Numbered from the stretch's first letter, positions 51,769-61,797 are shown. The stretch: DNA of 64,000 nucleotides from Paenibacillus sp. OK003 (GCF_900109515.1 NZ_FOBD01000007.1:1-64000); one strand, 5' to 3'. The notes: generated by a model not told the origin, from the sequence alone. Translations and numbers: made by a program.

Positions 51769-53742
51769 ATGTATGCCATGTTTGCAAGACTGTACCTTAC
51801 TTCAACACGTATAGTAACGCAATTTCAACAATTACCTGCTGCTATAAGTGCCATGTTTAATTCTGCACGGTTAAATAGTATCGCAATGGCATCCAAACTG
51901 TTACAAGGGGTATCCGAGGAACAAGCCAAAGTAAACGCAGCTTTTGCAGAAGGAGCCCAGCGCGTGCGTTTCTGGATCAGCATGATGAAATCAGCAGGAC
52001 AAGCGGTTTTTGTACCAGCGGCGCAGGAAGAGGATCTGAAGCATCGCTATAAGGCTGCTACGGGTGATGATGCTCAGGGAGAGACGATCTTTAATCGCTA
52101 CCGTGCGGAAGCGTTCAAGAGCGGACAGAATGTTACGGATGCTTTGCAAGGTGCATTATCTCTCATCCCGTATGCGCAGAATACGGATCAGGTTGATCAG
52201 CTGAGAGACATGACTAAACGGTTAAGCATGCTTTCTCCAGACGGTAAAAGTATCTCGGATGCATCAGGGGCTTTGGTGGCCGCAATGAATGGTGATAACG
52301 GTGAACTGGCAAGCTCTTTTAATATTCCAGAAGAGATTTTGAATGGAGCAGGTCTGCAACAAAGTATTGATTCATCCAATCTGGATGATTTTATGAAAAA
52401 GCTTGATGTCATTTTACAAAAACAAGGCTATACCCAACAAGCTTTTGACACCATGCTTGACTCACCACTACAGAAGTGGAATGCACTGGTGAATCAGTTT
52501 AATGGGGTTCTCGGCCAGATTGGACAGGCAGCTCTGGTTGCGTTGACGCCTTTACTTGATCGATTAAATGAGGCTTTTGCCAATGGTGAATTCACTGGCA
52601 TTATTGAATGGCTTAGCAATGCATTTACGGTTGTGGCAAACGCGCTGACGATGCTGGTAAATGGCATTCTGTATATAGCAAGTGTGATCCAACAAAACTG
52701 GGATATTATTCAGCCGATCCTTATGGCGCTTGCGCTTGTGGCTCTGGCTTTGGTCATTATCCAAGTTTACAGTCTGGTTGCAGCCTGGTTATTACTGAAT
52801 TGGCCTATTCTACTCGTCATTGCTGCCATCGCAGCTGTTATCGGTATTTTAAGCATGATGGGAATATCGGGAACTGAGATTTTGGGAGCAATTATCGGTA
52901 CATTTATGCTGCTTGGAGAGATGGTAAGGGTTGTGATTGCCACGATGTGGAATCGATTTGCTATATTCGCAGAGTTCATAGCTAACCTGTTTATAGATCC
53001 AATCTATGCAGGTAAAAAATTGCTTTATGATTTGGGAATGTTCGCGATGCAGATGTTTTACAATATTATTGTAGGAATTGAGGACTTTCTGGGCAAAGCG
53101 ATGGGGGCAATTGGGAAGGTAGCTTCCTTTATTAATGATATCTTTGGTACAAATTTAGCTGTCATGTCCGAAGCGGATATCAACATTGCTAGTAAAAACG
53201 TCAAGGGTTGGATGGATACATTGAAATCATTTGAGCCACAGAGTGACAAAGATTTATTCCACATGAATCGAATGGACGGAGAATTCGATCCAAAGGTTTC
53301 TGACAAGGGACAAGATGTAGCAAAAAAACTATTATCAAAAATACCTTCTCTGCCTGATCCAAATTCCAAAGAAACAAAATTACCCGGAAACTTCGGCGGC
53401 TCTACTCCCAAAACACCTTCCGTACCATCGATACCAACTGCACCTGCTCCCACCGTTGTTCCCAATAGCAATATGAGTAACATCAACAAAATTAACAATA
53501 TCGGACAGGTGGACAAGATCGGTGACGTGGACGGCACAGTGGATGTGACGAGCGAGGATCTGAAATTGATGCGTGAGCTTGCCGAGATGCAGGCGATCCA
53601 ACGATTTGTCAGTCTGATGCCAACCGTTCAGGTCACCACAGGGGATATCAACAGCGGACATGATGTGGACAGCATTATCAGCAAAATCACCGATGGACTG
53701 AACAGTCAGATCGTCTCCAGTGCCCAGGGGGTGTATGGATAA
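51769..53742 (+). CDS. Tail cassette B: tape measure protein
   Basis: A 657-residue tape measure. Helical N-terminal half (VSEEQAKVNAAFAEGAQRVR; LDDFMKKLDVILQKQGYTQQ). A long hydrophobic block of about 140 residues (LMALALVALALVIIQVYSLV, LVIAAIAAVIGILSMMGISG, AIIGTFMLLGEMVRVVIATM). Pro/Thr-rich linker and an Asn/Asp-rich repeat region (NINKINNIGQVDKIGDVDGT). AAAGGAGGG is eight bases before the ATG. It is longer by about 100 residues than the cassette A protein, so the predicted tail is longer. Confidence 0.85.
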   Translation: MYAMFARLYLTSTRIVTQFQQLPAAISAMFNSARLNSIAMASKLLQGVSEEQAKVNAAFAEGAQRVRFWISMMKSAGQAVFVPAAQEEDLKHRYKAATGDDAQGETIFNRYRAEAFKSGQNVTDALQGALSLIPYAQNTDQVDQLRDMTKRLSMLSPDGKSISDASGALVAAMNGDNGELASSFNIPEEILNGAGLQQSIDSSNLDDFMKKLDVILQKQGYTQQAFDTMLDSPLQKWNALVNQFNGVLGQIGQAALVALTPLLDRLNEAFANGEFTGIIEWLSNAFTVVANALTMLVNGILYIASVIQQNWDIIQPILMALALVALALVIIQVYSLVAAWLLLNWPILLVIAAIAAVIGILSMMGISGTEILGAIIGTFMLLGEMVRVVIATMWNRFAIFAEFIANLFIDPIYAGKKLLYDLGMFAMQMFYNIIVGIEDFLGKAMGAIGKVASFINDIFGTNLAVMSEADINIASKNVKGWMDTLKSFEPQSDKDLFHMNRMDGEFDPKVSDKGQDVAKKLLSKIPSLPDPNSKETKLPGNFGGSTPKTPSVPSIPTAPAPTVVPNSNMSNINKINNIGQVDKIGDVDGTVDVTSEDLKLMRELAEMQAIQRFVSLMPTVQVTTGDINSGHDVDSIISKITDGLNSQIVSSAQGVYG

Positions 53743-54438
53743 ATGGAATATTATATTCAACTTAGTTTCAATAACCGTTCTGAATACATGTTTTTCCCGG
53801 TGACACCAGAGAGCATTGAGTTTTCGGATTCGGGAGACGGTAGTACGTTTAACGTTAGCGCTTTGGGTGAAATTAACGTGATCAAGTCGCCGAAGCTGCG
53901 TGAAGTCAGTTTCAGCGGGACTTTTCCGGCAGACTACAGCCCGTATCATCTGAACTACGATGCAAGACATCCGGCAATTCAGAAGCAGTTTTACCGTGAT
54001 CCCTATGAATATGTGAAAAAGATTATTCGTTGGATGCAGACGGGCAGACCCGTCAGGCTGTTCTTTTCCAGCGCAAGGTACACCATTAATATGGCGGTTT
54101 CCATTGAGAGCTTCGACTGGAAGGAGACAGCGGGCACGGTAGGGGATATCCAATATGATATCAAGCTGAAACAGTTCATTTTCTATGCTGCCAAAAAAGT
54201 GATACCACTTAAGGACAGTAAGGATACTGCTGCTTCGAAAACAAAAACCAAAGATTCCCGGCCCAATGAAAAAATCCAGCCCAAGACTGTCACTCTCAAA
54301 GCCGGAGACTCCTTGTGGTCTGTAGCCAAAGCCCATTTGGGAGATGGATCTCGCTGGAAAGAGCTGCAGAAGCTAAATGGCATCAAAGATGCACAACTGA
54401 AGAAGCTGCCGATTGGACTTGTGATCAAGCTTCCGTGA
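53743..54438 (+). CDS. Tail cassette B: LysM baseplate/tail protein (XkdP-like)
   Basis: A 231-residue protein abutting the tape measure stop. FPVTPESIEFSDSGDGSTFN and EVSFSGTFPADYSPYHLNYD are the XkdP-type N-terminal domain. A Lys/Asp/Ser linker precedes the C-terminal LysM (VTLKAGDSLWSVAKAHLGDG, then LPIGLVIKLP). Homologue of the 42546-43211 gene. Confidence 0.88.
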   Translation: MEYYIQLSFNNRSEYMFFPVTPESIEFSDSGDGSTFNVSALGEINVIKSPKLREVSFSGTFPADYSPYHLNYDARHPAIQKQFYRDPYEYVKKIIRWMQTGRPVRLFFSSARYTINMAVSIESFDWKETAGTVGDIQYDIKLKQFIFYAAKKVIPLKDSKDTAASKTKTKDSRPNEKIQPKTVTLKAGDSLWSVAKAHLGDGSRWKELQKLNGIKDAQLKKLPIGLVIKLP

Positions 54439-54451
54439 AAGGAGAGGGAAT

Positions 54452-55462
54452 ATGCAAGAGCAGATCAGGCTGGATGATAAGCTGGCAAACATGAAGGAAC
54501 GGTTATTACTGGATGACAAACAGGGCAACATCTGGGACATTAGCGAAATTGCCGGTGACATTACGTACAAAACCTCCCGCATCGGCAAGCCTTCCTCTCT
54601 GGAATTCACGTTGATCAAGGGCAGTCTGTACCAGAATAAGAAATTCACATATGAGAATGGATATGTCGTGAAATATATCAGCAACGAGGTAGGCATATTT
54701 TACGGATATATCTTCTCGGTGGATAGCGGTAAGGACGAAAGTGTCAAAATTAAAGCCTACGACCAGACTCGTTATCTAACCGCGAATCAGACGTACAAGT
54801 TCGTTAACGCAACCGCTACGGATGTGATCAAACGAATTGCTACCGACTTTCAGTTGAAGGTGGGCGAGCTGATCCAGCCGAAATATGTTATTCCGCGTAT
54901 GTTGTTTGATAACAAAAAGCTGATTGACATGATCTGTGAGGCGTTGGACCGAACGCTGATCTATGGCGGCAAAAACTACATCTTCTACGATGATTTCGGC
55001 AAGCTTGTGCTTCGGGATGTGGAAGAGATGCCTTACGGCTTTGTCATTGGGGATAACAGTCTGCTCACGGATTACAGCTATACAAGGTCTATTGATGAGC
55101 AGACGTATAACAAAATCAAGCTCTACCGGGATAACAAGGATACGGGAAAAAGAGAAACATTTGTTCATCAGGACTCAGGCAGCATCCGTCAATGGGGGCT
55201 GCTTTTTTTGTACCAAAAAGCGGACGATGGTCTGAACGAAGGCCAGATTGATGCCATGCTGAAGACCCTGATGACGCTCCGTAACCGCGAGACACAGACA
55301 TTAAAAGTGGATGCGCTTGGCGATTTCAAGGTAAGGGCAGGCAGTTTTGTCAATATTCAGATCAACGAACTGAAGATCAATCAATATTTTCTGGTAGACG
55401 AATGTACGCATAAGGTACAAGGCGGCGTGCATACGATGTCGCTGGATTTGAAGGTGGTGTAA
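54452..55462 (+). CDS. Tail cassette B: baseplate hub protein (XkdQ, gpD/gp27-like)
   Basis: A 336-residue hub protein. ITYKTSRIGKPSSLEFTLIK, KIKAYDQTRYLTANQTYKFV, DMICEALDRTLIYGGKNYIF and FKVRAGSFVNIQINELKINQ are late-control D-like features. AAAGGAGAGG precedes the ATG. Fewer sequence blocks are shared with the cassette A hub than for the J proteins. Confidence 0.87.
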   Translation: MQEQIRLDDKLANMKERLLLDDKQGNIWDISEIAGDITYKTSRIGKPSSLEFTLIKGSLYQNKKFTYENGYVVKYISNEVGIFYGYIFSVDSGKDESVKIKAYDQTRYLTANQTYKFVNATATDVIKRIATDFQLKVGELIQPKYVIPRMLFDNKKLIDMICEALDRTLIYGGKNYIFYDDFGKLVLRDVEEMPYGFVIGDNSLLTDYSYTRSIDEQTYNKIKLYRDNKDTGKRETFVHQDSGSIRQWGLLFLYQKADDGLNEGQIDAMLKTLMTLRNRETQTLKVDALGDFKVRAGSFVNIQINELKINQYFLVDECTHKVQGGVHTMSLDLKVV

Positions 55463-55468
55463 CGATAA

Positions 55469-55726
55469 ATGATGCTGGACGTGATTAAAAAGGCGGCGGT
55501 GGCCGCCGTAGATGCCAAGTCTCCCGTTCAGATAATGTACGGAAGCGTGACAAACACCCAGCCTCTGGAGATCACTGTTGAACAACGGCTGGCATTGGCT
55601 GAACCTTTTCTGGTACTGTCGGAATCCGTAGTGAACAAAGCTTGGACCGTGGGTGACCATGTCTTGTTGTTACGTGTTCAAGGTGGGGACAGCTTTGTCG
55701 TGCTGGATCGGCTGGTGAATCCATGA
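55469..55726 (+). CDS. Tail cassette B: DUF2577 protein (XkdR-like)
   Basis: An 85-residue small OB-like protein: VIKKAAVAAVDAKSPVQIMY, then LEITVEQRLALAEPFLVLSE and VGDHVLLLRVQGGDSFVVLD. This is the normal DUF2577 length, about 50 residues shorter than the cassette A version. Overlaps the next gene by four bases (ATGA). Confidence 0.78.
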   Translation: MMLDVIKKAAVAAVDAKSPVQIMYGSVTNTQPLEITVEQRLALAEPFLVLSESVVNKAWTVGDHVLLLRVQGGDSFVVLDRLVNP

Positions 55727-56136
55727 TTCCACAGGGTGCGCAGATTAGTGCAGAAGATCAGGAAGAAGCTGCTGTGATTCCAAGTCTGACGTATGTATTT
55801 CAAGCTTCGGGACAACGAATTGGAAGGCTGCAACTGGATGGAAGAGATGCGGTAAAACAGGCGGTGTATAAAGCGTTGTCTACACGCCGCTACGAGCATC
55901 TAATCTATTCCTCGGATTACGGCATGGAATGGTCCTGGGAAGGAATGGCAGGGAGATCCATGGTTGAATCGGAACTGGAACGCTGGATTCGCGAAGCATT
56001 GCTTCCGGATGATCGTATATCGGATGTAACGGAGTTCGATTTTGTCCACGAGGCCGATGGGGTAAGGGTTTCTTTTACCGTGGAAACGGATTTTGGCAGC
56101 TTCAGGGAAGAGACGGAGGTGAACATCGATGTATGA
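55723..56136 (+). CDS. Tail cassette B: DUF2634 baseplate wedge protein (XkdS, gp25-like)
   Basis: A 137-residue wedge protein: AVKQAVYKALSTRRYEHLIY with SSDYGMEWSWEG, ESELERWIREALLPDDRISD and VTEFDFVHEADGVRVSFTVE. Same pattern as the cassette A protein. Overlaps its neighbours on both sides, in keeping with coupled translation. Confidence 0.87.
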   Translation: MIPQGAQISAEDQEEAAVIPSLTYVFQASGQRIGRLQLDGRDAVKQAVYKALSTRRYEHLIYSSDYGMEWSWEGMAGRSMVESELERWIREALLPDDRISDVTEFDFVHEADGVRVSFTVETDFGSFREETEVNIDV

Positions 56137-57187
56137 AGAGCAGACGTTTGAAGTTATTTTAAACCGAATGCTGGACAGGGTACCGGATGGTGTGGATAAA
56201 CGTGAAGGCAGTATTATCTATGATGCGCTTGCGCCAGCGGCAGTGGAAATGGCTCAGATGTATATCGAGCTAGATGTGAACGCCAATCTGAAGTTTGCGG
56301 ATACAGCATCTGGAGAGTATCTGGATCGCGCGGTGGCTTGGTCTGGCATTAGTCGAAAAGAGGCCACGAAGGCACGTTGGGTTGGAAGTTTTCGGGGTAA
56401 CGAAGGTAAGCCTGTTGAGGTTCCTTTGGATAGTCGTTTTTCCACGGGGGATCGGGTGTATGTTGTTGTGGAGCGCGTCGCGGCAGGACGATATGTGTTG
56501 GAATGTGAAGTCGCGGGAGCGGAAGGTAATGAATATACGGGGGCGCTGCTGCCCATCGATTATATTGCTGGTCTTACCACAGCCGAATTGACACAATTGT
56601 TGGTTCCTGGCGAAGACGAGGAAACGGATCAGGCCTTGTATGATCGTTATCAGGACAAAGTTTCCCGTCCGGTCACGAGTGCCAACAAATATCAGTATGA
56701 GCTATGGGCACGGGAAAACTCCGGGGTTGGTAAAGCGAAGGCTTTTCCACTGTGGGATGGTCCAGGTACAGTAAAAGTGGCACTGCTGAACAACGAAATG
56801 CACGCACCCGCTGAGGCGGTGATTGAGGCAGTGCAGAAATATATCGATCCCACGCAGGATGGGATGGGCGAAGGCGCTGCCCCAATTGGTCCCGTGGTCA
56901 CGGTGGTCGGAGCAGAAGAAGTGCCCATTCATGTCGAGGTGCAGGTCACGCTTGCATCCGGCTCAACGTACGACGGTGTAAAAACGCTGATTGAAGCGGG
57001 GGTTACTGCTTATCTGAAAGAATTGGCGTTTGCCGATCCGCTTGTTCGCTGGACGCGTATTGCCAATGTCATTCTGGATATTCCGCCTGTGATTGATTAC
57101 AGCGATCTGCTGGTGAATGGTGGTATGTCCAACCTGGAGATTGCACCTGGTGCAGTCGCCGTTCTCGGGACGGTGAAGGTGACATGA
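56129..57187 (+). CDS. Tail cassette B: baseplate J-like protein (XkdT)
   Basis: A 352-residue baseplate J protein. QTFEVILNRMLDRVPDGVDK with REGSIIYDALAPAAVEMAQM, YQDKVSRPVTSANKYQYELW, VGKAKAFPLWDGPGTVKVAL, YIDPTQDGMGEGAAPIGPVV and ELAFADPLVRWTRIANVILD match the cassette A homologue closely, the highest similarity of any pair. Overlaps the DUF2313 gene (ATGA). Confidence 0.93.
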   Translation: MYEEQTFEVILNRMLDRVPDGVDKREGSIIYDALAPAAVEMAQMYIELDVNANLKFADTASGEYLDRAVAWSGISRKEATKARWVGSFRGNEGKPVEVPLDSRFSTGDRVYVVVERVAAGRYVLECEVAGAEGNEYTGALLPIDYIAGLTTAELTQLLVPGEDEETDQALYDRYQDKVSRPVTSANKYQYELWARENSGVGKAKAFPLWDGPGTVKVALLNNEMHAPAEAVIEAVQKYIDPTQDGMGEGAAPIGPVVTVVGAEEVPIHVEVQVTLASGSTYDGVKTLIEAGVTAYLKELAFADPLVRWTRIANVILDIPPVIDYSDLLVNGGMSNLEIAPGAVAVLGTVKVT

Positions 57188-57729
57188 GCAAAGCAGAGGT
57201 ATTAATGTCTCTTTTGCCACCGTTGTATGAAAATGTGATGGAGATGCAGCTTCTTACAGAGACCGAAGGTGTAGAGCTGGACAAGCTTACGGTGGGTTTG
57301 GAAAGTGTGCTGGACCAATTCTACCCGGAGTCTGCGACCTGGGCATTGGAACGTTATGAGCAGGATCTACAGATTCCGACGAATCAAGCCAAGCCGGATG
57401 ATCAGCGGAGATCCGTAATCATCTCCAAAATGCGTGGTAGCGGCAAAGTCTCTGGTTCCGTGCTCAAGAACGTGGCGCAGGCCTACGAAAGTGGCGGAAT
57501 TGATGTATCCGTTTCGCCAGAGGAGTACTTAATCCGAATCCGCTTCATCGACACATGGGGCTTGCCGCCCAATCTGGACGATCTGAAGGCAGCAATTGAG
57601 GATATTAAACCGGCACATATGACCGTGGAGTACCGTCTGCGGTATTTGACGATTGCGGAGGTCGAAAGCATGACGCTGGCTGACATTGAACAGACCCGGC
57701 AGGATAAATTTGCAGGAGGTGGAGCATAA
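57184..57729 (+). CDS. Tail cassette B: DUF2313 protein (YmfQ/XkdU-like)
   Basis: A 181-residue protein: LESVLDQFYPESATWALERY, QAKPDDQRRSVIISKMRGSG, VSGSVLKNVAQAYESGGIDV and FIDTWGLPPNLDDLKAAIED with IKPAHMTVEYRLRYL. Homologue of 46327-46917. Abuts the fibre gene. Confidence 0.9.
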   Translation: MSKAEVLMSLLPPLYENVMEMQLLTETEGVELDKLTVGLESVLDQFYPESATWALERYEQDLQIPTNQAKPDDQRRSVIISKMRGSGKVSGSVLKNVAQAYESGGIDVSVSPEEYLIRIRFIDTWGLPPNLDDLKAAIEDIKPAHMTVEYRLRYLTIAEVESMTLADIEQTRQDKFAGGGA

Positions 57730-60700
57730 ATGAATGAACCAAAGACACCGAATTTGGGGCTAAATAAGATTGACCGTTCCTCACCATCGACGACCTATTT
57801 TGATCTGGATAAGTATCTGGATCAGAACTGGGAGAAGGTTGATGAGAGTGTGGGAAAAGTCGAAGAAAAGGCTGAGGACACAGAGGCACAGGTGAGTAGT
57901 ATTCAAGAGCGGTTGGATACGGAGAAGCGCAAGTCCGTGACGTTGGAGCCGGGATTGCAAGTTGTTCATTCTGAACGTGCCTCGGCGTTTAAGTTGGATG
58001 GGTTGAAGGGCCGAACGCTGGTGAATTTGTTGGGGCGTGATGGCGGGTGTGAAGACTTATCCAAGATTGGTGTACATCAATCTACATTAACTTTAGACAG
58101 TGCGAACAAACTGCAGGGATCAAACGGTTTGAAAATAGCGATTAATACAGGTACATCAGGTATTGGCTTCTTTACTGTATCGCTTAAGGCAGGGAAATCG
58201 TATGTAGCAATCGCTGAAGTCAAAAATTTCGATGGGACAAGTATGTTTATTAATCTCCCCGGAGTTCGGGCAGTGGGGAATCCTGTAAAGGATAACTCTA
58301 AATTTAACGTAACCTGGACCCGTTATACGGCACCAACGGATATAAAGCTAAATATTGACGTGGGTGTTTCAGGTACAGCCGTAGGTCAGTACGGTTACGC
58401 AGATGCTGTACGTCTCTATGAAGTCAGCACTACCGATTACGCTGCGCTTGCCAGTATGACACCGGAACAAGTAGGAGCTAAATATCCATATGTCGATAGC
58501 ATTCAGCCTGTTCGAAATCCGTATGTAATTCGCTACGGAGAGAATTTATTGCCGCCATTCTACGAATGGGAGCACACAGGACACAATTTTCTAGAAACGT
58601 CTACAACTACGGCTACTGGTGAGTTAGTATCTGGTTCTATTGGAACTGATGCATATGCCGTGACTTACTTAAGTGTATTAGCAAATCAAGATTACACGAT
58701 TAGTAACCCGGCAGCAAGTACAGGCAAAATTCGAGTAAGTGTATATGATTCATATACAAGACTACAAGGTATGTTCATTAATCCAGGTGAGACTAAAACC
58801 ATTAAAACTGTCTCAAGGGCTGTAAGAATGGGTGTAAATCTTAGCGGTGTTACGCATTATACAGAAGAGTTTGATGTGAGTAAATGGACATGGACTACGG
58901 GGAATAAAGCGAGTTTTGCATATCCAATCATGACTCTTGGTAAGGTAATGAAACCGTTAAAAACACGTGAAGATTGTATGCTCGCACTTCAAACGGATTT
59001 ATACTCAGACCCGGTGACAGGTTTGAATGCTGACGAAGTGTTTGAAAAGAATGGCCAATATTACAAGCTGACCAAGTGGCGCAAGATAATTTTGGATGAA
59101 AGTCTTCGTTACCGATCGATAGCATCATCGTCTGGTTACAAGATAGTTGGTTGTACTCTATCCGAACCAGTAGCAGCTTTTAACAGCTTGGTTGTTACGA
59201 AGTACAATGGTAATGTGCTTACTAAAAACGGAAATATGTCTGAATCTGATAACGCCTACTTCAGAATTGCAGATTTATCAGACTTCAATGTATCTATTGC
59301 TAATGCAGATAGTGGATGGGGAGATTCATACACGCCCACAGCAGATGAGATTAAGGCATATTTTATGGGCTGGAAGATGTATCTTGGTAATCAAGGCGAT
59401 GTAAGTAAGCCATACAATGGTGAAACAGTTGGCAAAGCTTGGTGTCCATTAGACTCGATATATATGTCAGGAAGTTCTGCGACTCACTTTACGACCACAT
59501 TGCCGGTTTCTCCTACAATACGGTCAGCATATACAAGATATTCTGAATGGAAGCCATATCAACTAATATACCAACTGGGGACCCCAACTATCGAGCCGAT
59601 CACGTCAGAGGGTCAATTGACTTTCAATGAGGGAGATAATCAGGTTGAAGTAGGTACAGGAATGATAATTAGAGAGAGTGCTAATCCAGTATATACTTCA
59701 GATGTGCATAAATCATATAACATTAATAACTATAATTTGTCAGCTAAATTAAATAGTAAGGTTAAAAAAATACTGTCCGTTTATAAAAATGATGTCAGAG
59801 ATTACTGGGAGATCCTACGATTTAATCCGGAGTCAGAAGTTTATGGGTTAGAGTTAGCTTCCATGCCAGCCTCTCAATATGATCCATCGGCTTATTATAC
59901 TGTAACATATCAGGTTCAGGAACAATTTTCACCAATATCGATTAACGGAACGATAGGAGTAAGTGAGAAATCTATTATAGAACAATTTATAAACGATTCT
60001 TCCAATATTTCAAGGCAGCTATCCGTAATGGAAAGCAAAAATAACGAAATGGAATTACAGCAGTATGCTGACAAAAACTATCTCAAAAAATCATCTAGGA
60101 TTAAAGAAAATGAAGATCTAAATAACTTTGTATTTGAGGGAGAATTTTATTGTCAATTTAGTCTGAATGCTGAAACTCTAAAAAATTGCCCTGTTGGAGT
60201 GGCATTCAGTCTTAAAGTTAGTAAAAATGGAACACAAAATAAAGAGCCCACCCCAGGAGTAACACAAACTTTAATAACATTTCTTCCAGTAGGATTTACC
60301 ACATGGCAGCGAAATCTTTATGACTCATGGGGCGCATGGGTACAAGTTCCATCTAGAGAAGAGTTTGAAAGTTTAAAGTCCTCTGTCAGTGATGGGAAAT
60401 CGGCTATCGCTGCCGCCATTACTGCCAAGGGAGTAGCAGCATCAGGCAGCGATACACATTTAGAATTTGCGAGAAAGATCAATCAAATTAATGTCGGACC
60501 GAAATATGCAACTGGAACGATTCAATCAGCGGCTACTTCAATGTATTTTATGACATATAACGGCAGCTACGCCTTTAACTATTTATCAGTATCCAATCTT
60601 GATTTCAGGCCAAACAAAATTATTATCCGCCGAACTGTACAAGCAAGTGGTGAGGATCTGAATGTTTACGATTATTACACTCGTGCTGCAGCAGAGAATT

Positions 60701-60888
60701 CGACAGGTTCAAACTACAACTACTATACATTTTCGAATGGTCAGGGAAGATCAGCATACATCGTGAATGTCTATGAATATTCAGGGCTTGGAATTCCATC
60801 TTCGAATGCTTTCGTAAACAGTAGTGGCTTTCGTGTTCCTGTTCTAAATTCAAATACGTCTTATACATGGGAAGCATTCAGGATTTAG
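57730..60888 (+). CDS. Tail cassette B: large tail fibre with pyocin-knob-like domain
   Basis: A 1052-residue receptor-binding protein. Residues 1-90 (EPKTPNLGLNKIDRSSPSTT, YLDQNWEKVDESVGKVEEKA) are the attachment and coiled coil. A long beta-rich shaft (about 110-780) with carbohydrate-binding-like segments follows. The knob-like domain is near 800-880 (FVFEGEFYCQFSLNAETLKN, CPVGVAFSLKVSKNG, WQRNLYDSWGAWVQVPSREE), clearly related to the knob of the cassette A fibre. A C-terminal domain starts with SDGKSAIAAAITAKGVAASG. From about 58080 the gene becomes AT-rich, while its first 350 bp match the baseplate genes, as expected for swapping of the specificity part. Confidence 0.82.
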   Translation: MNEPKTPNLGLNKIDRSSPSTTYFDLDKYLDQNWEKVDESVGKVEEKAEDTEAQVSSIQERLDTEKRKSVTLEPGLQVVHSERASAFKLDGLKGRTLVNLLGRDGGCEDLSKIGVHQSTLTLDSANKLQGSNGLKIAINTGTSGIGFFTVSLKAGKSYVAIAEVKNFDGTSMFINLPGVRAVGNPVKDNSKFNVTWTRYTAPTDIKLNIDVGVSGTAVGQYGYADAVRLYEVSTTDYAALASMTPEQVGAKYPYVDSIQPVRNPYVIRYGENLLPPFYEWEHTGHNFLETSTTTATGELVSGSIGTDAYAVTYLSVLANQDYTISNPAASTGKIRVSVYDSYTRLQGMFINPGETKTIKTVSRAVRMGVNLSGVTHYTEEFDVSKWTWTTGNKASFAYPIMTLGKVMKPLKTREDCMLALQTDLYSDPVTGLNADEVFEKNGQYYKLTKWRKIILDESLRYRSIASSSGYKIVGCTLSEPVAAFNSLVVTKYNGNVLTKNGNMSESDNAYFRIADLSDFNVSIANADSGWGDSYTPTADEIKAYFMGWKMYLGNQGDVSKPYNGETVGKAWCPLDSIYMSGSSATHFTTTLPVSPTIRSAYTRYSEWKPYQLIYQLGTPTIEPITSEGQLTFNEGDNQVEVGTGMIIRESANPVYTSDVHKSYNINNYNLSAKLNSKVKKILSVYKNDVRDYWEILRFNPESEVYGLELASMPASQYDPSAYYTVTYQVQEQFSPISINGTIGVSEKSIIEQFINDSSNISRQLSVMESKNNEMELQQYADKNYLKKSSRIKENEDLNNFVFEGEFYCQFSLNAETLKNCPVGVAFSLKVSKNGTQNKEPTPGVTQTLITFLPVGFTTWQRNLYDSWGAWVQVPSREEFESLKSSVSDGKSAIAAAITAKGVAASGSDTHLEFARKINQINVGPKYATGTIQSAATSMYFMTYNGSYAFNYLSVSNLDFRPNKIIIRRTVQASGEDLNVYDYYTRAAAENSTGSNYNYYTFSNGQGRSAYIVNVYEYSGLGIPSSNAFVNSSGFRVPVLNSNTSYTWEAFRI

Positions 60889-61097
60889 AAGTGGAAGTAA
60901 AGGACATTAGAATAAAAAATTACTAATAAAGTAAAAGATGGATTAGCTTTTTATTCAGTTGCCTGATAACAGATAAATTTACTTAGTTTATCTTTTTACA
61001 TGGGGAAGTGAAGAGTTTGCAAACAAATAGTTAAGGTAATTCTTCTCCTTACCAACTAAAGCAAGTTAACAATTTTTTAGACCAAGGAGGTGAAAAC

Positions 61098-61595
61098 ATG
61101 GAACGATGGGATACCCTATGGAAATGGGGAATTGCACTCATGAGCAGCTCAGTAACTTACTTCTTCGGAGGCTGGTCAGGCGTACTCGGCGTATTGCTCG
61201 TATTCGTCATCCTCGACTACCTAACAGGTATCGCGGCGGCGGGGATGACTGGCAAGCTGGAGAGTAATGTGGGGATGTTCGGCATCGCTCGAAAGGTATT
61301 TATATTTGCAATGGTATCGGTGGCTCATCTGGTGGACGGTGTTCTGGGAGACGGACATTTGTTTAGGGATGCTGTCGCCTTTTTTTATATCGCGAATGAG
61401 TTATTGTCCATTATCGAAAACGGGGGCAGGCTGGGCGCACCAATTCCACCTGTGATCCGGCAGGCTATTGAGGTGCTCAAGGGCAAGGGAGGAACCGGGG
61501 AACTCCCACGTAACTATACTCCTGAGTCCAAAGAATCTTTTGTACACTCAGACCATAAGGACGCTGATCAACAGACCAGAGATGAAACGAAGTAA
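61098..61595 (+). CDS. Phage-type holin (BhlA/Cph1 family)
   Basis: A 165-residue lysis protein. Three hydrophobic segments (WSGVLGVLLVFVILDYLTGI, KVFIFAMVSVAHLVDGVL, DAVAFFYIANELLSIIENGG) with the family motif DYLTGIAAAGMTGKLESNVG. A hydrophilic, charged C-terminus. AAGGAGG upstream. It forms membrane holes that release the endolysin encoded next. It is placed once, after both tail cassettes, so it probably serves both. Confidence 0.9.
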   Translation: MERWDTLWKWGIALMSSSVTYFFGGWSGVLGVLLVFVILDYLTGIAAAGMTGKLESNVGMFGIARKVFIFAMVSVAHLVDGVLGDGHLFRDAVAFFYIANELLSIIENGGRLGAPIPPVIRQAIEVLKGKGGTGELPRNYTPESKESFVHSDHKDADQQTRDETK

Positions 61596-61674
61596 GGACT
61601 TAGCATTCATTTAAATGTGCCTAGTAGCAAGAGAGAGAGAGAGCAATATTCAAATATTAGCTACAAGTAGTGAA

Positions 61675-61797
61675 GGAGACGGAATCGATTCTGAAGAAGC
61701 GATAGCGGTCGCCTTTGTCTCCGAATTTCAAACCTTTAAGAAAATGAATCGAGAAATTTGGAGACAACAGCGATCGGAAGAACGATCCGTATCTGGA
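61675..61797 (-). repeat. Interspersed hairpin repeat, copy 2 (inverted)
   Basis: Read on the minus strand this follows 27020-27132 end to end, for example CGGATCGTTCTT, CGATCGCTGTT and CTTCTTCAGAATCGATTCCG with GTCTCC. The stem arms differ but still pair: TTGTCTCC here for TTATCCCC, and GGAGACAA for GGGGATAA. It lies between holin and endolysin genes. An 86-codon plus-strand frame across it (from 61615) has no ribosome site and I do not regard it as a gene. Confidence 0.65.
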
